Shown here piece after piece: positions 1-10,379 of a stretch of 64,000 nucleotides of DNA (within the stretch, counting starts at the first letter, position 1; each line of letters starts with the position of its first letter). The position numbers and the translations under genes are program-made. A model generated the notes under the pieces. The model was not told the origin of the DNA, made no database searches, and saw only the letters and a list, made by a program, of their open reading frames with translations. Source of the DNA: Lepiota brunneoincarnata (Eukaryota > Basidiomycota > Agaricomycetes > Agaricales > Agaricaceae); NCBI GenBank assembly GCA_023014365.1, contig JAEBUN010000002.1:3410001-3474000 (forward strand), in the 5' to 3' direction.

Positions 1-109
1 TTGTAGTATGAAAAAGGTGCAGTACGAGTGGACAAATTACACTCGAGATCATCGGGCGTAAAAAATTCAAGAAACGTCGACAGTCTGTTTCTTAGTTCGA
101 GTGAGGGCG

Positions 110-700
110 GCAGATGGTGGTCACCCCATCACATTCTCCAGAATTTTTAGTCAGTGGCCCGGTGGAATCTTTTCACTGGCTCTGTCCATTTTTGCTAATC
201 CTGACTCCTGAGTCCAGTTGTAACCGCAATATCAGGAACAGGAGGCAGCTTTGGCCCGGTGGTCTTGATTATGGATGTGCTCTTGTCTGGATTTGAAGTT
301 GGGCACCATAAATTACTGATTATCTTCCATAGATAATACACCTCGTCGTTTTACTGGGTGAATGCAACTTACATATTACTTCTGTGCGAGTACTGTTGCC
401 TAGGAATTAGTAACGTATGCGTAGTTGACATGATTCATAGGGAATACGGTCGATTTTAGATCCCCGCAAGGCTAATTGGAAGCTCACCGGAATCACTAGT
501 CTCGCAACACATCACAGCCTTGGGGTTCGAGAACAAAGCACTCAATGTAGCAAATGTGGAATGAATGCTCGGCTGGGACTCTGACATTTGACGACAAAGG
601 TGAGGTGGGGTTCAACTCTTTCTCTTCATTTGGATCTTGTCATCCTGTTTTTGTCATGTTTTGTTACCGTCATATTGATTACGACAAAATACCAAACACT
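110..700 (+). pseudogene. DUF6533 gene relic, 3' end only
   Basis: This stretch aligns by eye with the 3' part and downstream flank of the two DUF6533 genes at 59.3-59.85 kb and 62.9-63.4 kb. Landmarks in the same order are an acceptor-like 'ccagaatttttagtcagtg' near 135, 'catagggaata' near 437, an 'aggctaattg...aagctcac' block near 470, a 'gttcgagaa' near 527, and the 'tggaatgaat' marking the stop region near 556. The conserved C-terminal sequence (LILDIREANCKL in the intact copies) reads SILDPRKANWKL here and then loses its frame, so the relic is degenerate. Its 5' part would lie left of the window. Family assignment is inferred from the intact copies. Confidence 0.6.
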
Positions 701-1144
701 GGGGTGAACGAAGGAACATCAGCTAAATGGAAACCCTGACACCATACCGTCTGTGCCGGTCACCTTTCCCCTGATCAACCCCAAGCGACGAAGCTTGGAG
801 ATAGAGATTGTGAAATCTAAAGATATTCCGCACCACCTGCCTGAGTCAATGGCAGCTCAGAGCATGTAGAAATCGGGTGCAGTGGACTGTCATTACGGGC
901 ACATGATCGGCTGGGTAAGGGTTGGGTGAAAGTAGTGCATAGAAAGATTCGTTCGTAGGTTCGTTCGTCCGTGGAATTGTCCCGGTGCAAGAGCTCTAAC
1001 ACCTAGCTGGTCAACCTGGAGACTCTTGGATAAGACAAGCCTCATGCAATACAGGGCAGACGAAGAGACGATTTTGGGCGGCTGATGACAAATCCTCAGT
1101 CATGTTACACTTCGAGGGAAAGGTCAGGTAGGTACAGCATGCGG
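701..1144. other. Intergenic, no gene seen
   Basis: Between the DUF6533 relic and the end of cyclin C there are only short open frames without recognisable motifs. The right part probably holds the cyclin C 3' UTR. Confidence 0.4.
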
Positions 1145-2760
1145 TTATCCAGCAGCCTGCGTCCTCTCCAACATCTTATTCACCGCAACCCGGCTCCCTT
1201 GTGCACCCACACCCACGCTTACACCAGCAACACTCGCATCCATCAGCTTGGCCTCCCGCATCTTCATTAACAACGCCGACAAAAACGCAGGTGTAACGTA
1301 TACCCCGCTATCGCCTGCATCTTCCTCTTTAACATCCGTAGCACCGGGTGTGAGCGCCGTTGCACTCGTGCCCGTGCTCGAAGTCGAAGGCTTGAAAGGG
1401 CTTGTGTATGGAGAGGGGGTGACCCCGGTGCTGGGGGTAGAGTTGGGGGCCTTGGCTTCGGGATGTGCGTCTTCTTTGTATCGATCCCATAGAGTATACA
1501 GTGATATGATTTCTTGTGAGATGGTAGCGATGAGTGGAAGGGAGACGTTCAACTCTGAGAGGAATGTTATTGGATCTTGTGTTATAGGTTTTTTGACATC
1601 GGGGGTCGAGAGGGATGTGTATGGATGGGAATTGTTGCGCGAGGAACGCCGAGGTTTGGACGTTGGTGTTGGCGTTGTTGGATCTTCGACTGAGAGGTGT
1701 CGATGTGATGGTGTGGATGGAGTGGAGGTGGTGGTACTCGAGCTTGCGCTGGACGAGAGGAGGGGTGTGATTGACATGCGCGTGGGTGTGTGCAAGATGA
1801 AAGTGAGGTAAATTGCTGCGATGGCGATCAAGTGAGGTGGGTAGAGCAAGGCAGATATCGGAGCGGTATGTATCATTAATGATAAACCTACAGCAGATTG
1901 CCTAGTCAATATATGCGATCAAGAGGAGCTGTAAAGGAAAGCATACCAGGCAGTCTGCAAAGCCCCAGCTGAAAGCTCCAGACGGCCCTCGCCAGAACCC
2001 CAATACCGTGGGCCGTCATCTGAACCGCCGCCAGCACCAGCACCGGCACCCACTTCACCAGCCTCCGCTTCCTCAATTGCCGATTCTGCAGGCGTAGCCC
2101 CCTCGCCTGCTTCTTTTTTACAGAGTGTGAGAAGGGTACGATACGGATGGAATACGGTCAAATCGCACTCGAGGTCATCGACGAGGTAAAATTCCATTTC
2201 TGCGAGTTTTGAATTGTCGGTGGGGAAGTTTTTGACATTGTACATGTCTTCTGTTCGAGTATCAGAAGCCAAGTTTTAGCATAGGGACTAAGAGATGGGT
2301 GCTGACGACCAAAGAGGGTCCGTGCTTCAGAGATGACGGTCTTGATGTGGACTGGTGATTCTTCAGCCTTAGCTGCGACATAACAGCACGCCGCGATGAC
2401 TATGAATGGGTCTGTTTCGCAGTACGAGTTTTTGAGGTAAAAGCGGCGGAAGAAGACGGTAGCAGTTGCAATAACGCGCTGGCGGAGGCCCAGCTTCTTG
2501 CCCAGCTTCGTGATGACTGGAAGTGATGAGTATAGTGCAGGTTGTGAGGTGGAGAACGTACTATTTGCAAAGTAGATTGCGAAATAATCGACGTACTCTG
2601 GATCATCAACATACTGGAGATCCTCTGCCCGGGCCTTGCGCACTGTCGTGCGGTCGACCGTCCATCGTTTGCTGATGCAGAGCGGATGAGTGTGCGGTGC
2701 GTAGCGGAGGTAAGCCTTACTACTGAACTAGTGTGAGCTGACCCAAAAGTCTGCGGCCAT
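1145..2760 (-). CDS. SSN8: Cyclin C (Mediator CDK8-module cyclin), one frame break
   Basis: Cyclin C partners CDK8 in the Mediator kinase module and regulates RNA polymerase II transcription in the nucleus. Five exons read on the minus strand: 2760-2729 (MAADFWVSSHY), 2671-2562 (KRWTVDR..., AIYFAN), 2516-2310 (ITKLGKKLGLRQRV, FFRRFYLKNSY), 2250-1947 (NFPTDNSKLAEMEFYLVDDL, FHPYRTL) and 1887-1145. The first two blocks are the first cyclin box and the DPITFLSELNVSLPLI region is the second. Intron 1 uses donor GTTCAG, which is needed to join H-Y-KRW. In exon 5 the conserved FIINDTYRSDIC and LLYPPHLIAIAAIYL lie in different frames, offset by one extra base near 1850. A Ser/Thr-rich insert separates the second cyclin box from the core, as in other fungi. 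It is divergent from mdh. Confidence 0.9.
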
Positions 2761-2871
2761 AAGAGACGAGTAAACGCTCCGAAGTTGCCCGGCAGAGCAT
2801 AAAAACATATTTTCCTTCTCACGCAAAAATCTTCTCCACCGACCACCACAACTCCTCACAAAATACTCGCC
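2761..2871. promoter_or_regulatory. Bidirectional promoter, cyclin C / mdh
   Basis: Only 111 bp separate the two divergent ATGs (2760 minus, 2872 plus), so both 5' UTRs and core promoters must share this stretch. An AT-rich 'cataaaaacatatttt' near 2799 could serve mdh as a TATA-like element, followed by a pyrimidine-rich leader. No other element is recognised. Confidence 0.55.
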
Positions 2872-4171
2872 ATGCTCGCTCGTGCAGCAGTCCGTGCTCT
2901 GGCCACGCCCTCATCTCGTCTCTTTTCTTCGTCTGCTGCCCGCCAGACGAAGGTCGCCGTCCTTGGTGCCGGAGGAGGAATTGGCCAACCTCTCTCCCTG
3001 CTGCTCAAGAACGACACTCTTGTCACATCCTTGAGTCTATACGATATCCGCGGTGCTCCCGGTGTTGCAGCTGATGTGAGCCATGTCGACACCGGCAGCG
3101 AGGTACGTCCATTTTATTTTCCCGTATCGTGCGACGTGGCACCCTAATGCGTATCCGTGTCGTGTGCTAGGTCAATGGCTACCCTGCTGACCAGCTTGAC
3201 CAAGCCCTCGACGGTGCCAATGTCGTCGTCATCCCTGCAGGGTGTTCCCAGAAAGGTGCGCGTCTGTTCTGTTCATTCTGCATACTCAGCATTCTGACAT
3301 TCCTTCATAGCCCGGCGTAAGCCTTAAGACGATCTTCCGAACGTTCCATAATTTACTGACTATTATTTTAGATGACCCGTGACGACCTCTTCAACGTGAG
3401 TTCCCGCCGATCCGCTACTAACCGACTCTGACTGTCCACCAGACTAATGCTTCCATTGTCCGCGACCTCGCCGCTGCTGTCGCCCGAGTGTCCCCAGAGG
3501 CCCACATCCTCGTCATTTCTAACCCCGTCAACTCTACTGTCCCTATCGTTGCGTCGACCCTCGAAAAAGCCGGTGTCTTCAATCCTCAACGTGTCTTCGG
3601 TATCACTACCTTGGATGTCGTCCGCGCCGCACGCTTCCTCGCCGGTCTCGTCGAGGCAGACCCCTCAAAAACCCCCGTGACCGTTGTTGGTGGCCACAGT
3701 GGAGCGACCATCGTGCCTCTCCTCTCCCAGTCCCCCTACGGCAAGGCCATCACTGGCGAGAGCTATGCTAAGCTTGTGCACAGGATCCAGTTCGGTGGTG
3801 ATGAGGTTGTCAAGGCTAAGGACGGTGCTGGAAGCGCTACCCTCTCGATGGCCTATGCTGGTGCCAAGTTCACCAACTCTCTCCTCCGTGGATTGAATGG
3901 CGAGAAGGGTGTTATTACCCCTACCTTTGTGAAGAGTCCGCTCTTTGTTGATCAGGGCGTTGATTTCTTCTCTTCGAACGTCGAGCTCGGTGTACGTGCA
4001 CTCGTTTCTTGTTCGCATTCGCAGACTGACTTGGGGTTTAGCCCAATGGTGTGGAGAAGATTCACCCGATTGGTCCAATTTCTGCAGAGGAAGAGAAACT
4101 TCCTCGGGGCTTGCTTGCCTGAGCTTAAGAAGAATATTGAGAAGGGGAGGGCCTTCGCTGCTGCTGCCTAG
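2872..4171 (+). CDS. mdh: Malate dehydrogenase, mitochondrial, two frame breaks
   Basis: NAD-dependent malate dehydrogenase of the TCA cycle (malate to oxaloacetate) in the matrix. The N-terminus [20 protein letters not shown] is Arg/Ser-rich without acids, as expected of a targeting peptide, followed by the NAD-binding [28 protein letters not shown], the mobile-loop [18 protein letters not shown] and the catalytic-His [12 protein letters not shown]. Exons: 2872-3102, 3171-3255, 3311-3316, 3372-3395, 3443-3991, 4042-4171. The third exon is 6 nt (Pro-Gly), giving RKPGMTRDD. Single extra bases interrupt the frame near 3241 (PAG/VPRK junction) and near 4102 ([15 protein letters not shown]). The gene is otherwise full length, ending RAFAAAA, so these are more likely sequence errors than decay. 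Confidence 0.95.
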
Positions 4172-4350
4172 ACTTAGATTTGATAGATCATCGTGGTGGT
4201 GGTTTAATCATATTTGTTATTCTGGTAATTTGATGGAAACTACACAAAATATGGTGGAATGGAGCAAGAAATTCTCATGGTGAATACATATATTCTCATG
4301 ATACTCGGTGCTGCGGAAAGCAACCCTTCCCTTGCACACTCGGCGTCGAG

Positions 4351-6637
4351 ATGACCGGCGACTGGCCTTGGGTGCGCTTGCGCGCGCTGTTCACGCTCAT
4401 ATTAGCCATTTTCGCCCTGTCACTAGTGTTGCTGGTTACTGATAGGGATGGGACTCTGCATGCAGCTTCGAAGGACTTTTCATGGCTCGATGTATGTCGC
4501 TCCCTTCCCAAACTTCAACTTCACAGCACTGAGAGCATCAACAGATTGAGCCCACGCACAAACTTGTCTGGCACCCATGCCACAAGAAACTCCACCGCGA
4601 ATGCGCTCGACTTCTCGTCCGTCAATCATTCAAATCACTCCCCACAGACCCCCACTGACATCCATCCATTGCCACAGGTGCCCCTCAACCATTCCGACCC
4701 AGACCCAGATGGTCCAACAGCTGCCATCGCCCTAGTTCGCAAACCCTCCTCTCTCCCTCCTTCCTCCCCACTCTACCGCGGGCCTGTGCTCTTCAACCCC
4801 GGTGGACCAGGAGGGAGCGGTGTTGATTTCATCATGGCCACTGCAAACCTTTTCAGCACCATTCTTGGTCCTGAATTTGACATTGTCGGATTCGATCCCC
4901 GAGGCATATCGCGCTCGGGCCCCAAGGTTAATTTCTTCCCTGGTGCGGGGGAGAGAGTGGCATTTGGTGTGGATGGGTTGAGTGTTATTAGTGATGATGC
5001 GAGGAAGGGAGGGAGGAGTGTGGAAGGGGTGTGGGCGCGTGCGGTTGTGAAGGGGGGACTTGCGGGTGAGAGGATGGGGAAGACACTGGAGTTTATCAAC
5101 ACTGAGCAGACAGCGGGTGATATGCTGAGTATTGTGAAGGCGTCTGGGAGGGAGAAGCTTTTGTACTGGGGATTTTCGTATGTTTTTTGTTTTACTGGTG
5201 AGCTTGACAAGTTGGCTAATCGGGGTTGTGATATAGGTATGGGACGGTCCTGGGGGCGACTTTCGCGGCATTGTATCCGGTAAGCTGGGTGTACAGAACG
5301 TGTGTGCCATAATACCAAAAACTGACTACGGCTCAGGACAAAATCGAGCGCCTTGTCCTCGACGGTGTAGTCGACTCTGAAAACTACTATGCAAGTAAGC
5401 CGCCATACCATTCGATCCCTCATCTCAAATCCAACTCAATATCTCACAGCGCTTTGGTCCAACAACCTTCTCGACACCGATAAAACACTTGACCAATTCT
5501 TCATATCATGCCACGCCGCTGGTCCAGAGAGGTGCTCATTCTGGGCACCCTCGCCTGATGATATCCAAAAGAACCTCACACGCATCTACACTTCACTCCA
5601 ATCCAAGCCCGTACCCATACTCTCACCCCAAATGTACGGCGTTCTAGACTACTCCCTCCTCCGGATGTTCGTGTTCATCACGCTCTATTCTCCTTATGCA
5701 ATGTGGCCCGCGCTTGCGCAGGTGCTGGCAGCTCTGAGTGGAAATGGCGATCTAGCTACCGCATGGCCTACCTCGGAGATACCAGCTCTTCCGATCCACA
5801 CGTAGCCATGATCGAGATGATGATTGTGGAAGGAAAGAGCAGAGGGAGCGGGAGTTCGAGATGAACCTTCCGGATGCGCAGACGGCTGTGTTGTGTGGCG
5901 ACGGAAAGGAGGTGTCTGAAGGTGTTGAGGCAGCGAGGAAATATTTCAAGATGTTGAGCAAGGAGTCGGATTGGGCGGAACTTTGGGCGAATATCCACTT
6001 GGGTTGCTCGTAAGTGATTTTTCAATTCTTTTCTATATAGAGACGCGGCTTTGACAATGGGGTCGTTGGGATTGTAGAGCATGGCCCAAGTTGAAGAAAC
6101 CGTTCCAAGGGCCATTCAAGACCAACACGAGCTTCCCGATACTTTTTATTGGTAACACTGCAGGTGAGCACTACAGGCGCCGAATGTTCCGGGGACTGGC
6201 ACACTGAATTATGATCCAAAGATCCAGTCACGCCTTTAGCAGGGTGAGTTCATTAATCGAGTCGACTTGGACCCAAACTCTATCTTATGATTTCACAGCG
6301 CCAAGGCCATGTCAAAAGGATTCACTGGGTCTGTTGTCTTGACACAGGACTCCCCTGGCGTAAGTCTCACCCACAACCTCCCCATACCTTCAACTTATCG
6401 TATTGTCGGGAACAGCATTGCTCTATCAACGCTCCCTCTGTCTGTACACAAAAGTACATCCAAGACTACTTTGTTAACGGAGATTTACCCCCCAAGGGGA
6501 AAGTCTGTCCTGTTATCATGCCCCCATTCCCCAGCATTCCAGGAGGGCCTGCTGTGGTAGTTCAGGAGGGGGGAGACACAGGCGAGGTAGTGTTTAAGGA
6601 TATGAGGGAGATGAAATTACGTGATGCAGGTTGGTGA
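4351..6637 (+). CDS. S33 / TAP-like serine peptidase (alpha/beta hydrolase), copy A
   Basis: Predicted secreted or membrane-anchored tripeptidyl-aminopeptidase-like hydrolase. Exons: 4351-4491, 4545-4616, 4678-5177, 5237-5279, 5337-5394, 5450-6009, 6078-6163, 6222-6243, 6299-6359, 6416-6637. Exon 1 has a hydrophobic signal-anchor (LILAIFALSLVLLV). Then come the oxyanion loop NPGGPGGSGVDF, DIVGFDPRGIS, the nucleophile elbow GFSYGTVLGA (serine codon split by intron 4), LVLDGVVD, and the C-terminal TAP domain with catalytic Asp in GNTADPVTPLA and His in HCSINAPSVCT. A one-base frame change near 5804 (in-frame TAG after ALPIHT, then SHDRDDDCG in the +1 frame) is shared with copy B. The ATG at 4351 opens the frame and precedes the anchor. 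Peptide substrate unknown. Confidence 0.88.
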
Positions 6638-7145
6638 GTTGAGTAGGACCTGGAAGCCATTTGACCGTGGGATTTTTGTGATAAAGGCTAGCTGAACTAA
6701 CGTGAGATCGTTCCAGGTATAAAAAATTGAACCGATGTAAAAATCAAACCGATGTACATTAGAATTAAACCATCTAGGATGAAATACACGCACATCCCTA
6801 TGAACGTACGCCACCCCCCAAGCCAGATGTGACGAATAACCCAAGAGGGAGTAATGAGTAGGATGCATTCTCGCAAAGGGGACGGGAACCCCGTCGTGAG
6901 AGATGAATTATGCAGAGGTAATGTACCCGGGGTGGGTATACCCATGATAGTCCCGGCGCCGGCCCGCAAGGCCGTCGCAGGGCAAGTCGGTTAGGAAGGA
7001 GCCTGGACCTCTGCAGCAATTAGATTATCTATATTGACACGAGATGTGCATCGATGGACCCCTCACGTTATCGGCGGGAGCAGAGCTCGGCCCGCCCTCG
7101 CCCCTTTCTACTCTTACCTTCACCGGTCCCCCACTCCCAGTAAAA
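6638..7145. other. Intergenic, no gene seen
   Basis: No coding similarity was recognised. The segment follows the stop of peptidase copy A and leads into the P-loop gene; pyrimidine-rich sequence at 7085-7140 may be its promoter or leader. Confidence 0.35.
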
Positions 7146-7840
7146 ATGGCCTTCATTCTAATTAACGGATACCCAGGAGTTGGCAAAGCCACGGTCTCCA
7201 AGGAGCTGGTGTACTGTCCTTCCCTCGACCAGTGCTTTTCTTCCGAGGGATGAGTCTGATTCACTTCCGTAGCAAGCTATTGCCGAATGCAAAGATTTTC
7301 GATAATCACCTCCTGATCGATGCTGCGGCTGCTCTTTATCAGCGCTCTGATCCAGAATATCAGCCTTTGCGCAAAGCATTGGTCCGCCAGCTTATTCCCA
7401 CCAATCGTGTCAACAGGAACTGAAATATTTGTCAAAATAGCGCCAAGTTGTTCTTTCTTCCCTTGCCCAGAGCGAACACGCTCGAGACGTTACATGGATA
7501 TTTACAGAATCGCAGTCCTCTGATCCTGAAGGAACGGCCGTCGTAAGAGAATACCTTGATGCGGCTAGGACAGAGAGCCTCTCCCTTCATCTCTGTTATC
7601 CTCGATTGTGGTGAGGAGGAGAACGCCAAGCGGGCCGTCTCTGGTGATCGCGGCAACCAGAACACAAAGCTTACCGACCTTGTCATCCTCAAAAATATAC
7701 GTGATACCGAGGACATTCACCACTTTGGCAAGTCAGCCCAAGTTGAGATCGTCATTGATGTGACAGCAAAATCCGCGAGCGAGTCTGCAATGGAGATACT
7801 TGAGAACATCCAACATGTAATTTCAGGTAGGCACCTTTAG
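7146..7840 (+). CDS. P-loop NTPase, AAA_33/kinase-like, frame breaks
   Basis: A small P-loop protein of a type found in many fungi and bacteria, resembling nucleotide/antibiotic kinases (AAA_33, chloramphenicol-phosphotransferase-like); the substrate is unknown. It starts MAFILINGYPGVGKATVSKEL, with Walker A GYPGVGKAT. An intron (donor after 7208, acceptor about 7272) precedes LLPNAKIFDNHLLIDAAAAL and DPEYQPLRKAL. Later blocks are TWIFTESQSSDPEGTAVVREYLDAAR, then SPFISVILDCGEEENAKRAV and TKLTDLVILKNIRDTEDIHHF to the end. Frame is lost after the intron, around 7400 and near 7570 by apparent single-base insertions, so it could be a pseudogene or carry sequence errors. It sits between two peptidase paralogs with no evident functional link. 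Confidence 0.7.
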
Positions 7841-10379
7841 TTAGGGTACCTCTTGCGGAGCTGCTACGACTAAGAAAAAGGGAGTAGATAGTACTGCCAT
7901 TACAGTGACACTACCACCCCAGTGATCACGATTCCTGCCGGGAATCTGTTGCGTAAATCCCTAGTTCTAACCACCTGTTCACTACAAAGTACGCCAGCTT
8001 GCCTAACCTCCGGGCAATCCGATCTGCCAACACACCCGGGTCTTTCATCCGATATTTTCTTTTCTCGGCACATATACACCTGCGCAGTCTATGCTTGACG
8101 CACTCTGTTCGCCGGTCTCTATCCCGAGGTGTATGCACAAGCACGGAAGCAGTGTGCCGGTGTGGCTCGTGCACGAAGCGAAGGGACTTGAGTCCCTCTC
8201 ATACAGTGTTATACGTCCAACAGACAAGGTAGATTTGGGGAGATATGTAGTATGGCTGAAAAAGATGTTCCTGTTAGACAAGTTGGACGAAGAAAGGTAG
8301 GGGGGGCATGGAAAATGAAGGATACGCATAGCGCGGAGCAGAGGGGGATGGGATTGGAACGTGTGCTGCGATGGCTGACCGGTATGGAGAGTCTCCGGCA
8401 GGCACCAGGCTCAAGATATCCTTGTACAAATGTCCAGTACTTCCAGCACTCAACCCCGGCTCCTGTCGCGTGCCTGTGTCTGTTCAAGGTTCCGACATAG
8501 TATTCAGGGTAGTACGGTAGACATAGAGCAAAGGACAAAGACCACAGACTAGGGCATCATAAAATCATTTGATTCATGTGTAGGACATAGGCTAGTTTGT
8601 GATAGTGTTGTGATTGTTGCCCTACATGCCAATGAGCTCATTGAAGATTGCGTCCCGCTTCTGGGGCAGGGTCATGCCTGCGACATTCAAATTCAGTGCT
8701 GCCGCAGTGGACCTGGCCTGTGCACCTGTGGCCTTCATCAACATCACATATATCGATGGGTATATGCACAATCTTCATTACTTGTCATAATCATGAGCGC
8801 ATTCTTGGTGGATGGTAGGCCAGCTGCATTTACCCCCCGTGGGTACTTGATGTCTACGTTACGTGGGAGAGAATTATTATAGCGATGTAATTGTATGCTG
8901 TGGTGGGTTGCTGGTATAGATATCCTCGAAAGAGTGACAGAGAGTAAGGGGCGTACCGCTCAGCGAGCTTATTAACCATCCGGCCATTCCGTCGTTGCAT
9001 CCTTCCTTCCATTAATTTCATTTGTTCTGTAGACCGGCGAGCTTGTCGCGCAATCTGCCGTCGAAGTCTTTCCCTCCATTTCGCGCACTTGTACGCCTAT
9101 ATCATGAATTTCTTGTGACAATCTATCAATTGCAGCCTGTTACGGATTAAATCTGTCGGAAGAGCCTCAATAGACTGATCAGGCTTGCCTCAAAGCGGGC
9201 TTCTGCGATAGGGACAGCCGTAGGCAAAAGGTGTACTTGGGCAGCAATTCCCTGGAGATGCCCCGATAACGCTCCATGGTCGACTTCTGCCATAATTAGC
9301 TGAATACTCTAGTGAAGAGTTCCAAAGCAGCGGAGATGAGAGTTGGGACGGCGAGATGTGCGGAGGCATTGCCAAACAAACAAACAAAATTCAACAAAAG
9401 CAAAGAACACATCGCACATAACTGTGACCTGCGCAGCACACGGCGCACGAGTGTGTGTACAACCTTGGGCAGAGGCTTCTGCAACGAGAGCAAGTCGAAC
9501 AAGTATCTCATGGAATATTGACATAGCAAGGTAGAGCCTGTGCACCGTGATATCATCCAACTCGTATAGTTCTTCGTATGCAACCTCATTGACGTTCCAC
9601 GGGACATGCGGTGGACGACTGCAGACGTGCTGTGGAAGCAGCATTATCGACTCTCCGCCCTGCTCTTTCCGTGTATGACATATCCCGAAGCCATGTGTAG
9701 CACCTCTACAGGCCAGGGATATATGGAAACGATATGTATGTCTGGCTTATGCGCAAACCGAGGGAACCTCAACCCTTTTCGCACAGCGTGCATCCAACAG
9801 ACAATGTACCGACCCTCGCGGCTGACCTCATTAGACAAGCCAAGTTTCTAGACAAGCCAAACGGGAGAAAGGTAAGGAGGGCGTTTGGAGTGACACTTCA
9901 AACCGTATTCGGGATCAGATTCGAATTTATGCCGCAATGGTTGGCTGGTGTGTAGTATCATTCTTTGTCGCAGGCTCTGCCGACCTAGTGTTCAGGGTAG
10001 CCTCTTCGTCCTCCGTACTCGATGTAGCTGTGGACAACAGATATTGAATTTTCAGGCTCAAATATAGAGAAGAGATAAAGTTCTCTGCGAGAGGATTGTG
10101 AGCTGGGACAACTCTGCAAGAGATGATCACGCCCCCGCACGACAGATCTAGTTGTCGGAATCCCTGTTCTCTGTCGATAACGGTTTTAGGGATGACCTTC
10201 GAGAATCGGGATATGGCCAGCTCTCTTTCGCGACAAAGTGAAAATAAGATGGTCCAGTAGCAAGACATCGGCAGAAATGACACAGCAGCGGGGCGCATGT
10301 ACCGCGATTGTGTCTCACTTTTTCGTGAATTCACTCTCTCAAGTTGCGGAAGAGGCAGCTGCAAACAGCCAACCTTGGA
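7841..10379. other. Degenerate intergenic region with a duplicated block
   Basis: No gene was recognised in these 2.5 kb. Two segments, about 8060-8530 and 9680-10000, resemble each other: both contain a 'tccaacagacaa' motif (8218, 9790), a 'ttagacaag' / 'ctagacaag' followed by 'gaaaggta' (8275-8300, 9847-9873), and a 'ttcagggtag' (8503, 9990). Open frames up to 153 codons on the minus strand (10388-9927) show no recognised motif. It looks like eroded duplicated DNA. Confidence 0.5.

Noticed and set aside
1248..1811. 187-codon plus-strand frame opposite cyclin C
   Set aside because: It is the antisense of the cyclin C C-terminal exon, which carries conserved cyclin sequence; the plus-strand translation has no recognisable motif.
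3235..4106. mdh as a true pseudogene
   Set aside because: All family motifs and the C-terminus are intact and only two single-base insertions break it; the same error type recurs in RFC1 and cyclin C, so sequence error is the simpler reading.
4732..5423. Minus-strand frames of about 190-216 codons opposite peptidase copy A, with a similar one opposite copy B (10808-11434)
   Set aside because: Their similarity to each other follows from the sense-strand duplication, and the sense strand carries the S33 catalytic motifs.
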